The notes beneath the pieces were generated by a model. The model worked only from the letters and a program-made list of their open reading frames with translations. It did no database searches and had not been told where the DNA came from. 54,557 nt of DNA from Pseudomonas sp. CC120222-01a (GTDB lineage: Bacteria > Pseudomonadota > Gammaproteobacteria > Pseudomonadales > Pseudomonadaceae): contig NZ_QEQQ01000032.1 in assembly GCF_003097235.1 (NCBI RefSeq), forward strand, positions 1 to 54,557, read 5' to 3'. The position numbers and the translations under genes were made by a program. Below, piece after piece: positions 8,681 to 17,133 of the stretch (position 1 is the stretch's first letter; every line of letters starts with the position of its first letter).

Positions 8681-9973
8681 CTATTGGCTCATAGCCAGGC
8701 GTGGGCTGCCGCGCTTGGCGCGGCCTGAGGTCTGTGAGGTTTTCAGTACGGCGGTCAGCGCCACTGCGGCCAACAGCGCTCCCGACATGAACAGGTAGGA
8801 GGCGCCCGGGCCGCCCGTGGCGCCGTTCAGGTAGCCCACCAGCCACGACCCGCCGAACGAACCCAGCGCGCCCATGCTGTTGATCAGCGCCATGGCGCCA
8901 CCGGCCACGTTGCTCGGCAAGATCTCCGGGACGATGGCGAAGAACGGGCCATAAGGTGCGTACATGCATGCACCGGCAATCACCAGCAGCGTGTAGGACA
9001 GCCAGAAATGCTCGGTACCCAGTGCGTAGGAGCCATAGAACGCCACGGCAGCAATCAACAGCGGAGGCCAGACGAAGCGCTTGCGCTTCTGCAGCCGGTC
9101 CGACGCCCAGGACACCGCGATCATGCCCAGCACCGCCGCCATGTACGGCACCGACGCCAGCCAGCCAGCCTCGACGATATCGACATTCGCTGCCTGCTTG
9201 AGGATCGACGGCAGCCACAGCACGAAGCCGTACACCCCGATGCTCCAGCAGAAGTATTGCAGCGACAGCACGATCACTTGTGGCGAGCGGAACGCCTCGC
9301 GGTAGTTCTTCACCGGCTTGATGCCTTGCTGCTCCGCCGCCAGGGCCTGCTGCAGGCTGGCTTTTTCCTGCTCGCTCAGCCATTTCACCTGGGCTGGCCG
9401 GTCATCCACCAGGCGCCACCAGATAAAGGCCCAGAGCACCGCCGGCAGGCCCTCGATGATGAACATCCAGCGCCAGTCGAAATGCTTGATCAGGTAGCCC
9501 GACACCACCGACATCCACAGGATGGTCACCGGGTTGCCGAGCATCAGGAAGGTGTTGGCCCGCGAGCGTTCGGCGCGGGTGAACCAGTGGCACAGATACA
9601 CCAGCATGGCCGGCATCACTGCGGCTTCCACCACGCCGAGCAGGAAGCGGATGGCGATCAGCAGGTAGACGTTGCTGATCATGCCGGTCAGGGTCGCCAG
9701 GCCACCCCAGAGGATCAGGCTGACGAAGATCAGCTTCTTCACGCTGCGCTTTTCGGCGTAGATCGCGCCGGGTACCTGGAAGAAGAAGTAGCCGAGGAAG
9801 AACAGCGCCCCCAGCAGCGAGGACAGCACGGGCGTGATCTTCAAGTCGTCGGCCATGCCCGAGGCCGCGGCAAAGCCGTAGTTGGCGCGGTCCAGGTAGG
9901 CCAGGCTGTAAGTGATGAAGACGATCGGGATGATGTACCACCAGCGGCGTGGTGCGAGGCGAGTCGATTGCAT
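8681..9973 (-). CDS. kguT: 2-ketogluconate MFS transporter
   Basis: Predicted 430-residue inner-membrane carrier of the anion:cation symporter family of MFS proteins, with about 12 membrane segments and the typical N-terminal AYLDRANYGFA motif. In the conserved Pseudomonas operon this gene imports 2-ketogluconate made in the periplasm by gluconate 2-dehydrogenase, encoded nearby at 13073-16846. It lies between kguK and kguD on the same strand and is probably repressed by PtxS through the operator before kguE. Confidence 0.92.
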   Translation of the reverse strand: MQSTRLAPRRWWYIIPIVFITYSLAYLDRANYGFAAASGMADDLKITPVLSSLLGALFFLGYFFFQVPGAIYAEKRSVKKLIFVSLILWGGLATLTGMISNVYLLIAIRFLLGVVEAAVMPAMLVYLCHWFTRAERSRANTFLMLGNPVTILWMSVVSGYLIKHFDWRWMFIIEGLPAVLWAFIWWRLVDDRPAQVKWLSEQEKASLQQALAAEQQGIKPVKNYREAFRSPQVIVLSLQYFCWSIGVYGFVLWLPSILKQAANVDIVEAGWLASVPYMAAVLGMIAVSWASDRLQKRKRFVWPPLLIAAVAFYGSYALGTEHFWLSYTLLVIAGACMYAPYGPFFAIVPEILPSNVAGGAMALINSMGALGSFGGSWLVGYLNGATGGPGASYLFMSGALLAAVALTAVLKTSQTSGRAKRGSPRLAMSQ

Positions 9974-10036
9974 GAAACGTTCTCCTGAGCTTGTTGTTCT
10001 TGTCGCAACAGGGCCGGCGTGCCGGCGTTCAGCGGT

Positions 10037-10987
10037 TCAGGCACTTCTGCGCAGTTCGTGCGCGTGGAGTTGGTGACGGTGTGGCAGGCCTTCCATGTCG
10101 CCACGCGATTGCACGGCTCGGCTGCCGCACCAGTTGCCGCGCGCCACCGCGTCGGCCAGCGGGTGGCCTTCGAGCAGTGCGCTGACCACACCGACGGCGA
10201 AGGCATCGCCGGCACCCACGGTGTCCACCACCTGGGCCACCGGCACTGGCGCAACCTGCCCCGAGCCATGGCTATTGCGGTAGTAGGCACCCGCATCGCC
10301 AAGCTTGATCACCACGTGCTCCACGCCTTGGTCGAGGTAGAAGGCAGCAATGTCGGCGGGCGTGTGCTGGCCGGTCAGCAACCGGCCTTCTTCCAGGCCG
10401 GGCAGGACCCAGTGGGCCTTCACGGCCAGGGCGTTGATTTCACGGACCATGGTCGCGCGGTCGGGCCACAGCGACGGGCGCAGGTTCGGGTCGAAGGAAA
10501 TACTCCGCCCGGCCTCGCGCATGCCGTCGATCAGGGCATGGGACAATGCCCGGCAGCTGGCCGACAGCGCCGGCGGAATGCCCGTGGCATGCAGGTGGCG
10601 GGCCTGCAGCAGCGCCGGGTCGAGCAGCGCGGTGGAAAGCCGGCTGGCGGCAGAGTCGCTGCGGAAGTACTCCACCACCGGGTCGCTGCCATCATCGCAG
10701 CGGCTCTTCAGCTGAAAGCCGGTCGGGCGGCTGCCATCGACTTCGACACGGCTGCAATCCAGGCCTTCCTGGCGCAGGCTGGCGAGCACGAAACGCCCCA
10801 GCGAGTCATCGCCGACCCGGCTCAGCCAGCGCACGCGAAAGCCCAGCCGGGCCAGGCCGATGGCCACGTTGCTGTCGGCGCCGGCGATGCGTTTGCCGAA
10901 GTTGCCGACGCAGGCCAGGTCACCGGTCTGCTCGGCGACGAACATGGCCATGGTTTCGCCGAAGCACAGCACGTCATGCTCAAGCAT
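10037..10987 (-). CDS. kguK: 2-ketogluconate kinase (PfkB family)
   Basis: Predicted 316-residue sugar kinase of the PfkB/ribokinase family. The C-terminal signature DTVGAGDAFAVG carries the catalytic Asp and anion-hole Gly residues, and the N-terminal GADSNVAIGLARLG corresponds to the substrate-side PfkB pattern. It phosphorylates cytoplasmic 2-ketogluconate to 2-keto-6-phosphogluconate. Its ATG at 10987 overlaps the kguE stop by eight bases, indicating translational coupling. Confidence 0.92.
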   Translation of the reverse strand: MLEHDVLCFGETMAMFVAEQTGDLACVGNFGKRIAGADSNVAIGLARLGFRVRWLSRVGDDSLGRFVLASLRQEGLDCSRVEVDGSRPTGFQLKSRCDDGSDPVVEYFRSDSAASRLSTALLDPALLQARHLHATGIPPALSASCRALSHALIDGMREAGRSISFDPNLRPSLWPDRATMVREINALAVKAHWVLPGLEEGRLLTGQHTPADIAAFYLDQGVEHVVIKLGDAGAYYRNSHGSGQVAPVPVAQVVDTVGAGDAFAVGVVSALLEGHPLADAVARGNWCGSRAVQSRGDMEGLPHRHQLHAHELRRSA

Positions 10988-11759
10988 GGCTCACCTCCTC
11001 GCCCAGGCCCAAACGCGCCAGGTTGTGCACCTGGGCACGGGTCAGCGCCAACAGGTCATCGCTGACCAACGGGTACTCGACCGCACGCACCAGCCCGGGG
11101 CTGAATTCATCGAACAGCGCTTCCCAGGCCAGCAGGTCGGCGCCTTTCGGCGGCACGGCGTGCAAGCGGCCATCTGCGCCTTGCTGGACGGCCTTGCAGT
11201 GCACGTAGCGCACCCAGCGGCCGAGCTGGCGAGCGGCCTGCAACGCGGACTCGCCCTGCCATTGCCAGTTGCCGATATCGAAGGTCATGCCCAGCGGCAG
11301 CGCCCAGCCCTGGGCATGCTGGAAGAACCGCAGCAGCGGCTCGATGCGCCCGCCTTGTGGGGTCTGGTCATTCTCCACCAGCAACACAGGATCACCCTCG
11401 CGCAGCAGGGCCTGCAAGGCACCGATATCGCATTGCTCACGGTAATGCCCAAGTGAAACCTTCAGCGCCACGGCGCCCAGGGCCTTGGCCAGCGCCAGCT
11501 TCGCCGGCAGCTGCGGGTCTGGCTGGCCTTGCGCCGTCCACAGTTCCAGTGGCGAGGAGTACAGGCACTCCAGGCCTGAGGCTGCGATTGCTGCCGAGAG
11601 CGCGGCAGTGTCGGGCGCCTCATCAAACAACTCTTCGCGCAGTTCGATGCGACTGACGCCAGCAGCCGCCAGCAGATCGATAAAGCTCATCTGGCCACGT
11701 TGCCGCACGAGGCTGGCGCCGTAGCTGGAGAGACTGATGGAAACGGGGTTCGCGTGCAT
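10980..11759 (-). CDS. kguE: Sugar phosphate isomerase/epimerase-like protein of the kgu operon
   Basis: Predicted 259-residue TIM-barrel protein of the xylose-isomerase-like AP-endonuclease-2 superfamily. Motifs near acidic and histidine metal ligands include LLVENDQTP and MTFDIGNWQWQGE. First gene of the kguEKTD operon; its exact reaction in 2-ketogluconate use is not well defined in the family. The ATG at 11759 is chosen because the in-phase upstream extension would run through the PtxS operator at 11774-11787. Confidence 0.88.
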   Translation of the reverse strand: MHANPVSISLSSYGASLVRQRGQMSFIDLLAAAGVSRIELREELFDEAPDTAALSAAIAASGLECLYSSPLELWTAQGQPDPQLPAKLALAKALGAVALKVSLGHYREQCDIGALQALLREGDPVLLVENDQTPQGGRIEPLLRFFQHAQGWALPLGMTFDIGNWQWQGESALQAARQLGRWVRYVHCKAVQQGADGRLHAVPPKGADLLAWEALFDEFSPGLVRAVEYPLVSDDLLALTRAQVHNLARLGLGEEVSHA

Positions 11760-11773
11760 TGTTGTTGCCCTTA

Positions 11774-11787
11774 TGAAACCGGTTTCA
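11774..11787. promoter_or_regulatory. PtxS operator upstream of kguE
   Basis: Perfect palindrome TGAAACCGGTTTCA, 15 bases before the kguE start. This is the sequence reported as the PtxS target in Pseudomonas. Identical copies occur before ptxS (12888-12901) and before the gad genes (16946-16959). Confidence 0.9.
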
Positions 11788-11828
11788 TTTTTGATTGCAC
11801 TCATGCAGGCAGCCCTGCTGCCTGCGGA

Positions 11829-12851
11829 TTACTGGTGTGCTTGAGTGGACCCTCGGGTGATCAGCTGTGCCTTGAAATCGATGCGTCGCGGCGCGTCATG
11901 GCTGCCGCGCAGGCGTTCGAGCAGGCACTCGAACGCGGCCACGCCGATGCGCTCGGTGGGCTGGGCCAGTGCGGTGATACCGCTGCCGACCAAGGGGTAC
12001 CAGTCCAGTTCGTCGAGGGCGATCAGGCCCACTTCGCTGAACAGTTTGCAGCCCGAATCGTGCAACACGCGGGTAACCGCCAGGGTTGCCACGCCGTTGA
12101 AGGTGAAGATTGCCTGCGGGCCATGGCCCTTGCTGGCCAGGAAGGCGCCGAGCTTGGTTGGCAAACCCGCATCGACTTCCAGCAGCTGCTGGCGCATGCC
12201 ATTGCGGTTGCTGATCGACGCGGTAAAGGCCTGCACCCGCTCCAGCCGCGAGCTGGTGCCATCCAGCGGTTCGGTGACCGCAAGAATGTCGCGGTAGCCT
12301 TGCGCCTGCAGGTGGTCCAGGGCCTGCTCGATGGCATCGGCGTTGTCCAGGCCGACCAGGTCGACCTTGAGTTCCGGCAGTTGCCGGTCGACCAGCACCA
12401 TGGGGATGTCGCGCTGCAGGTTGAGAAGTTCGCCGGGGTGGCGGCCGAGGGTGTTCACGATCAGCCCTTCGACGTTGTAGGACTGCAGGGCCGTCAGGTG
12501 ATGGCGCTCCTGCTCGTCGTCGCGGTTGGTGTTGCACACCACCAGGCTGTAGCCGTGCTGGCGGCAGGCGGTTTCCACGCCGTGCATCACGGCCACTGAA
12601 TAGGGGTTGAGAATGTCGGCCACGAGCATGCCGATCAGGCGTGTCTGGCCACGCTTGAGGCCGCGGGCCATCTGGTTGGGCCGGTAGCCCAGGCGCTCGA
12701 TGACTTCTTCCAGGCGCTTGGCGGTGGCCTCGGCCAGCAGCTGGCGATCGCCGCCGATGTAGCGCGAGACCGTGGCCTTGGACACACCGGCCACACGTGC
12801 CACTTCGCTGATGGTCACCCGCTCGCGGGGGGTGGAGGGTGAATCGGTCAT
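11829..12851 (-). CDS. ptxS: LacI-family repressor of 2-ketogluconate metabolism
   Basis: Predicted 340-residue regulator with an N-terminal LacI helix-turn-helix (TISEVARVAGVSKATVSRYI) and hinge (NQMARGLKRGQTRLIG), followed by a periplasmic-binding-protein-like effector domain. PtxS is known to bind TGAAACCGGTTTCA and to be released by 2-ketogluconate. ATG 12851 is preferred since homology starts there and the operator 12888-12901 lies upstream, which implies autoregulation. The gene is co-oriented with and upstream of kguEKTD. Confidence 0.95.
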   Translation of the reverse strand: MTDSPSTPRERVTISEVARVAGVSKATVSRYIGGDRQLLAEATAKRLEEVIERLGYRPNQMARGLKRGQTRLIGMLVADILNPYSVAVMHGVETACRQHGYSLVVCNTNRDDEQERHHLTALQSYNVEGLIVNTLGRHPGELLNLQRDIPMVLVDRQLPELKVDLVGLDNADAIEQALDHLQAQGYRDILAVTEPLDGTSSRLERVQAFTASISNRNGMRQQLLEVDAGLPTKLGAFLASKGHGPQAIFTFNGVATLAVTRVLHDSGCKLFSEVGLIALDELDWYPLVGSGITALAQPTERIGVAAFECLLERLRGSHDAPRRIDFKAQLITRGSTQAHQ

Positions 12852-12887
12852 TGCGGGTCCCTTGTGATTGTTGTCGGTGACGGCGAA

Positions 12888-12901
12888 TGAAACCGGTTTC
12901 A
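12888..12901. promoter_or_regulatory. PtxS operator upstream of ptxS
   Basis: Perfect palindrome TGAAACCGGTTTCA, 37 bases before the ptxS start, consistent with autorepression. Confidence 0.9.
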
Positions 12902-12941
12902 ATACAGCAAAACCTTGCGCGTTCGTCAACCTCCCTTTTGC

Positions 12942-13056
12942 TGTAGGAGCGGCCTTGTGTCGCGAAAGGGCTGCGCAGCAGCCCCCCGACTTCACCGACG
13001 ATGCTGATAATTGGGGCCGCTTTGCGACCCTTTCGCGACACAAGGCCGCTCCTACA
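12942..13056. repeat. REP doublet between ptxS and gad genes
   Basis: TGTAGGAGCGGCCTTGTGTC... at the left and its reverse complement ending at 13056 form a long hairpin. It is the same element as at 6082-6197 with two substitutions preserved in both arms (compensatory), so pairing is maintained. It separates the 3' end of the gad operon from the ptxS promoter. Confidence 0.85.
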
Positions 13057-13072
13057 AAGTCATCCGCTGGGC

Positions 13073-14317
13073 TTAGCGGAGAGGTTTCACATCAGCGGCG
13101 CTGACTGCGTTGCCCTGGTTACCCCAGCTGGTGCGAATGAAATTCACCACATCCGCCACCTCCTGGTCACTCAGGCGCCAGCCGAACGCCGGCATGGTGA
13201 AGTTCGACGGCGCCGAGTGCGTCGCCGGCACGGTCCCGCCCGCCAGCACCACATGGATCAGCGAGGTGGCATCCGCCGTTTGCACCACCGGGTTGCCCGC
13301 CAGCGCCGGGAACACCCGGGTATAGCCGTGGCCATCGGTGCGGTGGCAGGCCGCGCAGTTGTCGATGTACACCGACGCCCCCGGCTTGCTGTCGTTGCCC
13401 TGCCACAAGGCATCGGCCACCTGCTTGTCATAGACGTGCGGCTGGTCGTTCGGGTCGCTCGGCGGCAAGGTCTTCAGGTAGCGGGCGATGGCGGTCAGGT
13501 CGGCATCGCTCAGGTGCTGCATGCTGTGCTCGACCACATCGCTCATGCCGCCGAACACCGCGCTGCGGTCACTGCGGCCGGTCTTGAGGAACTGCACCAG
13601 CTGCTCTTCGCTCCAGCTGCCCAGGCCGTCCTTGTGGTCGCCACGCAGGTTCTTGGCGATCCAGCCTTCGAGCGGCGCACTGCCGGCCAGGAACTGCTCG
13701 CCATCGGCTGGGCTCAGGGCCTTTTCCTGCATGGTCAGGGCGCGCGGGGTGTGGCAGGCGCCACAGTGGCCCAGGCCTTCGACCAGGTAGGCGCCACGGC
13801 TGACCACCGGGTCCGCGCCGGCGGGTGCCTGCCAGGCCTGCACCTCGGGGGCGAACAGCCCGCGCCAGATCGGCAGCGGCCAGCGCATGCTTAGGGGCCA
13901 GGGGATGTCGGTCGGCTTGTTGGGCTGGGCGACCGGCTCGACGCCTTGCATGAAGTACGCATACAGCGCCTGCATGTCGTCGTCGCTGACCCGCGCATAG
14001 GACGGGTACGGCATCGCCGGGTACAAGGTGCTGCCGTCCTTGGCGATGCCTTTGCGCACAGCCTGGTCGAAGTCGGCGAAGCTGTACTGGCCAATGCCGC
14101 TGGCGTCCGGGGTGATATTGGTGGAATACACCGTACCGATCGGGGTTTCCATCGGCAGTCCACCGGCAAAGGGCTTGCCACCCTTGGCGGTATGGCAGGC
14201 CACGCAGTCACCCGCGCGGGCCAGGTATTCGCCCTTCTTCACCAGGGCATCATCGGCCTGGGCCGCCGCCGTGGCGCCCAGCAGCAAGGTTGCGATCAAC
14301 AGGTTCTTCATGTTCAT
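13073..14317 (-). CDS. Gluconate 2-dehydrogenase cytochrome c subunit
   Basis: Predicted 414-residue periplasmic triheme cytochrome c. A signal peptide (MNMKNLLIATLLLGATAAAQA) precedes three CXXCH heme sites, CVACH, CGACH and CAACH. In the FAD-dependent gluconate 2-dehydrogenase complex it takes electrons from the flavoprotein and passes them to ubiquinone. It is the last of three co-directional genes (gamma, FAD, cytochrome), six bases after the FAD subunit gene. GAGGAG precedes the start. Confidence 0.92.
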   Translation of the reverse strand: MNMKNLLIATLLLGATAAAQADDALVKKGEYLARAGDCVACHTAKGGKPFAGGLPMETPIGTVYSTNITPDASGIGQYSFADFDQAVRKGIAKDGSTLYPAMPYPSYARVSDDDMQALYAYFMQGVEPVAQPNKPTDIPWPLSMRWPLPIWRGLFAPEVQAWQAPAGADPVVSRGAYLVEGLGHCGACHTPRALTMQEKALSPADGEQFLAGSAPLEGWIAKNLRGDHKDGLGSWSEEQLVQFLKTGRSDRSAVFGGMSDVVEHSMQHLSDADLTAIARYLKTLPPSDPNDQPHVYDKQVADALWQGNDSKPGASVYIDNCAACHRTDGHGYTRVFPALAGNPVVQTADATSLIHVVLAGGTVPATHSAPSNFTMPAFGWRLSDQEVADVVNFIRTSWGNQGNAVSAADVKPLR

Positions 14318-14323
14318 CGCTCC

Positions 14324-16108
14324 TCAAGCCTGGACCAGCGGGCCGGGGTTCTTCAGGTACTGCTCGCGGATCGCCCGGGCCGACCAGTAGGTCAGCGCCG
14401 CCACCAGGCCGGTGGGGTTGTAGCCCAGGCCCTGGGGGAATGCCGAAGCACCGGGGACGAACACGTTGTGCACGTCCCAGCTCTGCAGGTAGCGGTTCAG
14501 CGCGCTGGTCTTGGGGTCGCTGCCCATGATCGCGCCACCGTTGAGGTGGGTGGTCTGGTAGCTGGCGGTGTTGAAATGTTCCTTGACCTTCTTGCCGAGG
14601 ATGGCGATGGACTTGGGGTTCATCGCCTGGGCGATCTTGCTCAGCTTGTCGACCATGAACTGGTTCATCCTGATGTCGTTTTCCTGCCAGTCGAAGGTCA
14701 TGCGCAGCAGTGGCTGGCCATAGGCATCGCGGTAGGTCGGGTCGAGGTCGAGGTAGTTGCCGCGGTACGACTGGTGCGCGCCGTGGGCGTCCATCGACAC
14801 CTGGTGGGTGTAGTAGTCGGCGGTGGCCTTTTTCCAGGCGCTGCCCCAGGCCGGGGTGCCGGGCGGGTTGGCGACGCCGGCGATCGGCCGGCTGCCGGCC
14901 TGGTTGACCCACATCGGCGAGCCGCCGACGAAGCCGTGCGGACCGTGGTCGAAGTTGTCGGCGTTGAAGTCGTCGATGGCCACGCCGTTGCCGCCGGCAC
15001 CGATGAAGTTGTTGGTGTAGGTGTCCTTGTCGAAGAACGCCTTGACCGTGCCCATGTTCTGATAGGCGAAGTTGCGCCCGACCACGCCTTCGTTCTTGAC
15101 CGGGTCATACGGCTTGCCGATGCCGGACAGCAGCATCAAGCGCACGTTGTTGAACTGGAATGCGGCGAGGATGACGATGTCCGCCGGCTGCTCCACTTCG
15201 CGGCCCTGGGCGTCTATGTAGGTCACGCCGGTGGCCTTGCGCTTGCTGTCGTCGAGGTTAACCCGCAGCACATGGGCGTTGGCGCGCAACTCGAAGTTCG
15301 GCACCTGGCGCAGTGCCGGCAGAATGTTCACGTTCGGCGAGGCCTTGGAGTACATGTAGCAGACGTAGCCGCTGCAGAAGCCGCAGAAGTTGCACGGCCC
15401 CATCTGCGCGCCGTACGGGTTGGTGTACGGCCCGGAGGTGTTGGCCGACGGCAGGTTGTAGGGCTTGTAGCCGAGGCTGGCCGCCGCCTTTTCGAACAGC
15501 TTGGCCGAGACCACGTTCTTTTGCGCTTCGAGCGGGAACGGGTTGGAGCGGTCAGGTGCGTAGGGGTTGCCGCCCTTCCCTTCACCCACCCGCTTGCCGT
15601 TGACCGTCCAGGCCTGGCCGGAGGTGCCGAAGACCTTTTCGGCAAAGTCGAAATGCGGTTCGAGCTCCTCGTAACTGACGCCGAAGTCCTGGATGGTCAT
15701 GTCTTCCGGGATGAAGCGCTTGCCGTAGCGTTCCTCGTAGTGGCTGCGCATGCGCAGCTCCATCGGGTCGACCCGAAAGTGCACGCCCGACCAGTGCAGG
15801 CCCGCACCGCCGACGCCCTTGCCCGGCAGGAAGGCGCCGAGCTGGCGGTTGGGCAGCGCGACATCGTTGACGCTGTGGCGGATGGTGACGGTCTCTTTCG
15901 ACACATCGACGAACAGCTTCTTGCGCACGCTGTAGGTCAGCTCGTCGATCACCTGCGGGTAGCTGCCATCCGGGTAAGTGTCCTGCATCGGCCCGCGCTC
16001 CAGCGCCACCACGTGCAGCCCGGCTTCGGTGAGCTCCTTGGCCATGATCGCGCCAGCCCAGCCGAAACCGACGATCACCACGTCAGCTTTCTTCATTGCA
16101 TTGGCCAT
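14324..16108 (-). CDS. Gluconate 2-dehydrogenase FAD (GMC) subunit
   Basis: Predicted 594-residue flavoprotein of the GMC oxidoreductase family. The FAD-binding Rossmann motif is VIVGFGWAGAIMA (about residues 12-24), and the C-terminal catalytic region is THLNGGAIMG followed by the terminal GYNPTGLVAALTYWSA. The Cys-rich CNFCGFCSGYVC stretch is typical of periplasmic three-subunit FAD dehydrogenases. It oxidises gluconate to 2-ketogluconate in the periplasm and is probably carried out through the Tat pathway with the signal-bearing gamma subunit. Confidence 0.92.
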   Translation of the reverse strand: MANAMKKADVVIVGFGWAGAIMAKELTEAGLHVVALERGPMQDTYPDGSYPQVIDELTYSVRKKLFVDVSKETVTIRHSVNDVALPNRQLGAFLPGKGVGGAGLHWSGVHFRVDPMELRMRSHYEERYGKRFIPEDMTIQDFGVSYEELEPHFDFAEKVFGTSGQAWTVNGKRVGEGKGGNPYAPDRSNPFPLEAQKNVVSAKLFEKAAASLGYKPYNLPSANTSGPYTNPYGAQMGPCNFCGFCSGYVCYMYSKASPNVNILPALRQVPNFELRANAHVLRVNLDDSKRKATGVTYIDAQGREVEQPADIVILAAFQFNNVRLMLLSGIGKPYDPVKNEGVVGRNFAYQNMGTVKAFFDKDTYTNNFIGAGGNGVAIDDFNADNFDHGPHGFVGGSPMWVNQAGSRPIAGVANPPGTPAWGSAWKKATADYYTHQVSMDAHGAHQSYRGNYLDLDPTYRDAYGQPLLRMTFDWQENDIRMNQFMVDKLSKIAQAMNPKSIAILGKKVKEHFNTASYQTTHLNGGAIMGSDPKTSALNRYLQSWDVHNVFVPGASAFPQGLGYNPTGLVAALTYWSARAIREQYLKNPGPLVQA

Positions 16109-16111
16109 GCC

Positions 16112-16846
16112 TTACGCCCTCTCGCCGCGAATCGAAACTGCCGGGAACGGGTACGGCTCGTTGCGCTCGACCCAGTCCATGAAATCTGCCCGGGCACCCG
16201 GGAAGCCGATCTGCGTCCAGCCGACCATGCCCTTGTTGCCGCCGTGAATCGGGTCACAGAAGAAGCCTTCGCGGGTGTTCTGCACCAGCAGGCTGAAGAA
16301 CACCTTGGCCGGCAACTGCTCGAAAACGATCTCACCGGCTTCGATCTTGCTGAGAATCTTGTCTCGGGTAGCGCTATCTTGCTCGGCAAAGGTTTTACCG
16401 CTGGCGTTCTTGGTCCACGCCTCCGTGGCGGCGATGCCCAGGCGGTAGATCTGTTGCGGGCTGAGTTGCAGCTGGTAGCCGAGTTCCGGGGCGGCGTCGG
16501 CCTTGAACGGGCCTTGCATGTACCACTGGGCGCCAGTGGCGTAAGGGGTGTTCATCTGGCGGTCGATGAACTCGGCGGCGCCCGCCTCCAATGCGCCGGG
16601 GCCGAGTTCGTCGGCGGGGATGATGCGCGACACGGCCGCTTGCACGAAGGCCCACTCTTCGGCGGTGAAGAAAGTTGGCTGATAGTTGCCTGCGGGAGGC
16701 GTGGCCGGCACCTTGGGTTCGCGCGCGGGTTCGGCCAACAGCTGGCTGGCACCCAGGCCGGTACTGGCCACGGTGACCACCGGGATCAAGGTCAGGGTCT
16801 TGCGCAGGAAGTCCCGGCGCGGGTTGTCGGGGGCATGCTCAGGCAT
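16112..16846 (-). CDS. Gluconate 2-dehydrogenase gamma subunit (Tat signal)
   Basis: Predicted 244-residue small subunit. The N-terminus carries a twin-arginine motif, PRRDFLRK, followed by a hydrophobic stretch, so the protein is exported folded through Tat and probably carries the FAD subunit with it. The body matches the gluconate 2-dehydrogenase subunit 3 family (WAFVQAAVSRIIPADELGPGA). First gene of the gad operon, directly downstream of a PtxS operator at 16946-16959. Confidence 0.9.
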   Translation of the reverse strand: MPEHAPDNPRRDFLRKTLTLIPVVTVASTGLGASQLLAEPAREPKVPATPPAGNYQPTFFTAEEWAFVQAAVSRIIPADELGPGALEAGAAEFIDRQMNTPYATGAQWYMQGPFKADAAPELGYQLQLSPQQIYRLGIAATEAWTKNASGKTFAEQDSATRDKILSKIEAGEIVFEQLPAKVFFSLLVQNTREGFFCDPIHGGNKGMVGWTQIGFPGARADFMDWVERNEPYPFPAVSIRGERA

Positions 16847-16945
16847 TTCGGGTCCTCATCAGCTATGGGGCGGCCTTGGGTTGCGCCATCTGGTGTCCGG
16901 GCTGGGCCGGAAAAGCCGCGTAATCTAGCTGGTTTGGAAATGTTT

Positions 16946-16959
16946 TGAAACCGGTTTCA
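16946..16959. promoter_or_regulatory. PtxS operator upstream of the gad operon
   Basis: Perfect palindrome TGAAACCGGTTTCA, 100 bases before the gamma subunit start. Together with the copies before kguE and ptxS it places oxidation, import and phosphorylation of 2-ketogluconate under one repressor. Confidence 0.88.
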
Positions 16960-16996
16960 AAGCCTGCGACATCCTGAGCCTTGACACTCCCCCGCC

Positions 16997-17113
16997 TGTG
17001 GGAGCGGCCTTGCGTCGCGAAAGGGCTGCGCAGCAGCCCCTGGATATCAGCGTCAACTTGTAGATCGCAGGGGCCGCTGCGCGGCCCTTTCGCGACGCAA
17101 GGCCGCTCCCACA
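16997..17113. repeat. REP doublet between oprD-like gene and gad operon
   Basis: TGTGGGAGCGGCCTTGCGTC... and its reverse complement ending at 17113, with arms identical to the doublet at 6082-6197. It lies directly downstream of the porin stop and may end its transcript. Confidence 0.85.
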
Positions 17114-17133
17114 ATTGACCGCAAGCGACATCA

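Noticed and set aside
13946..16948. 1000-residue open frame on the plus strand
   Set aside because: It runs antisense through the gad genes, which have clear heme, FAD and Tat motifs. Long antisense frames are common in GC-rich genes, and this one shows no domain pattern.
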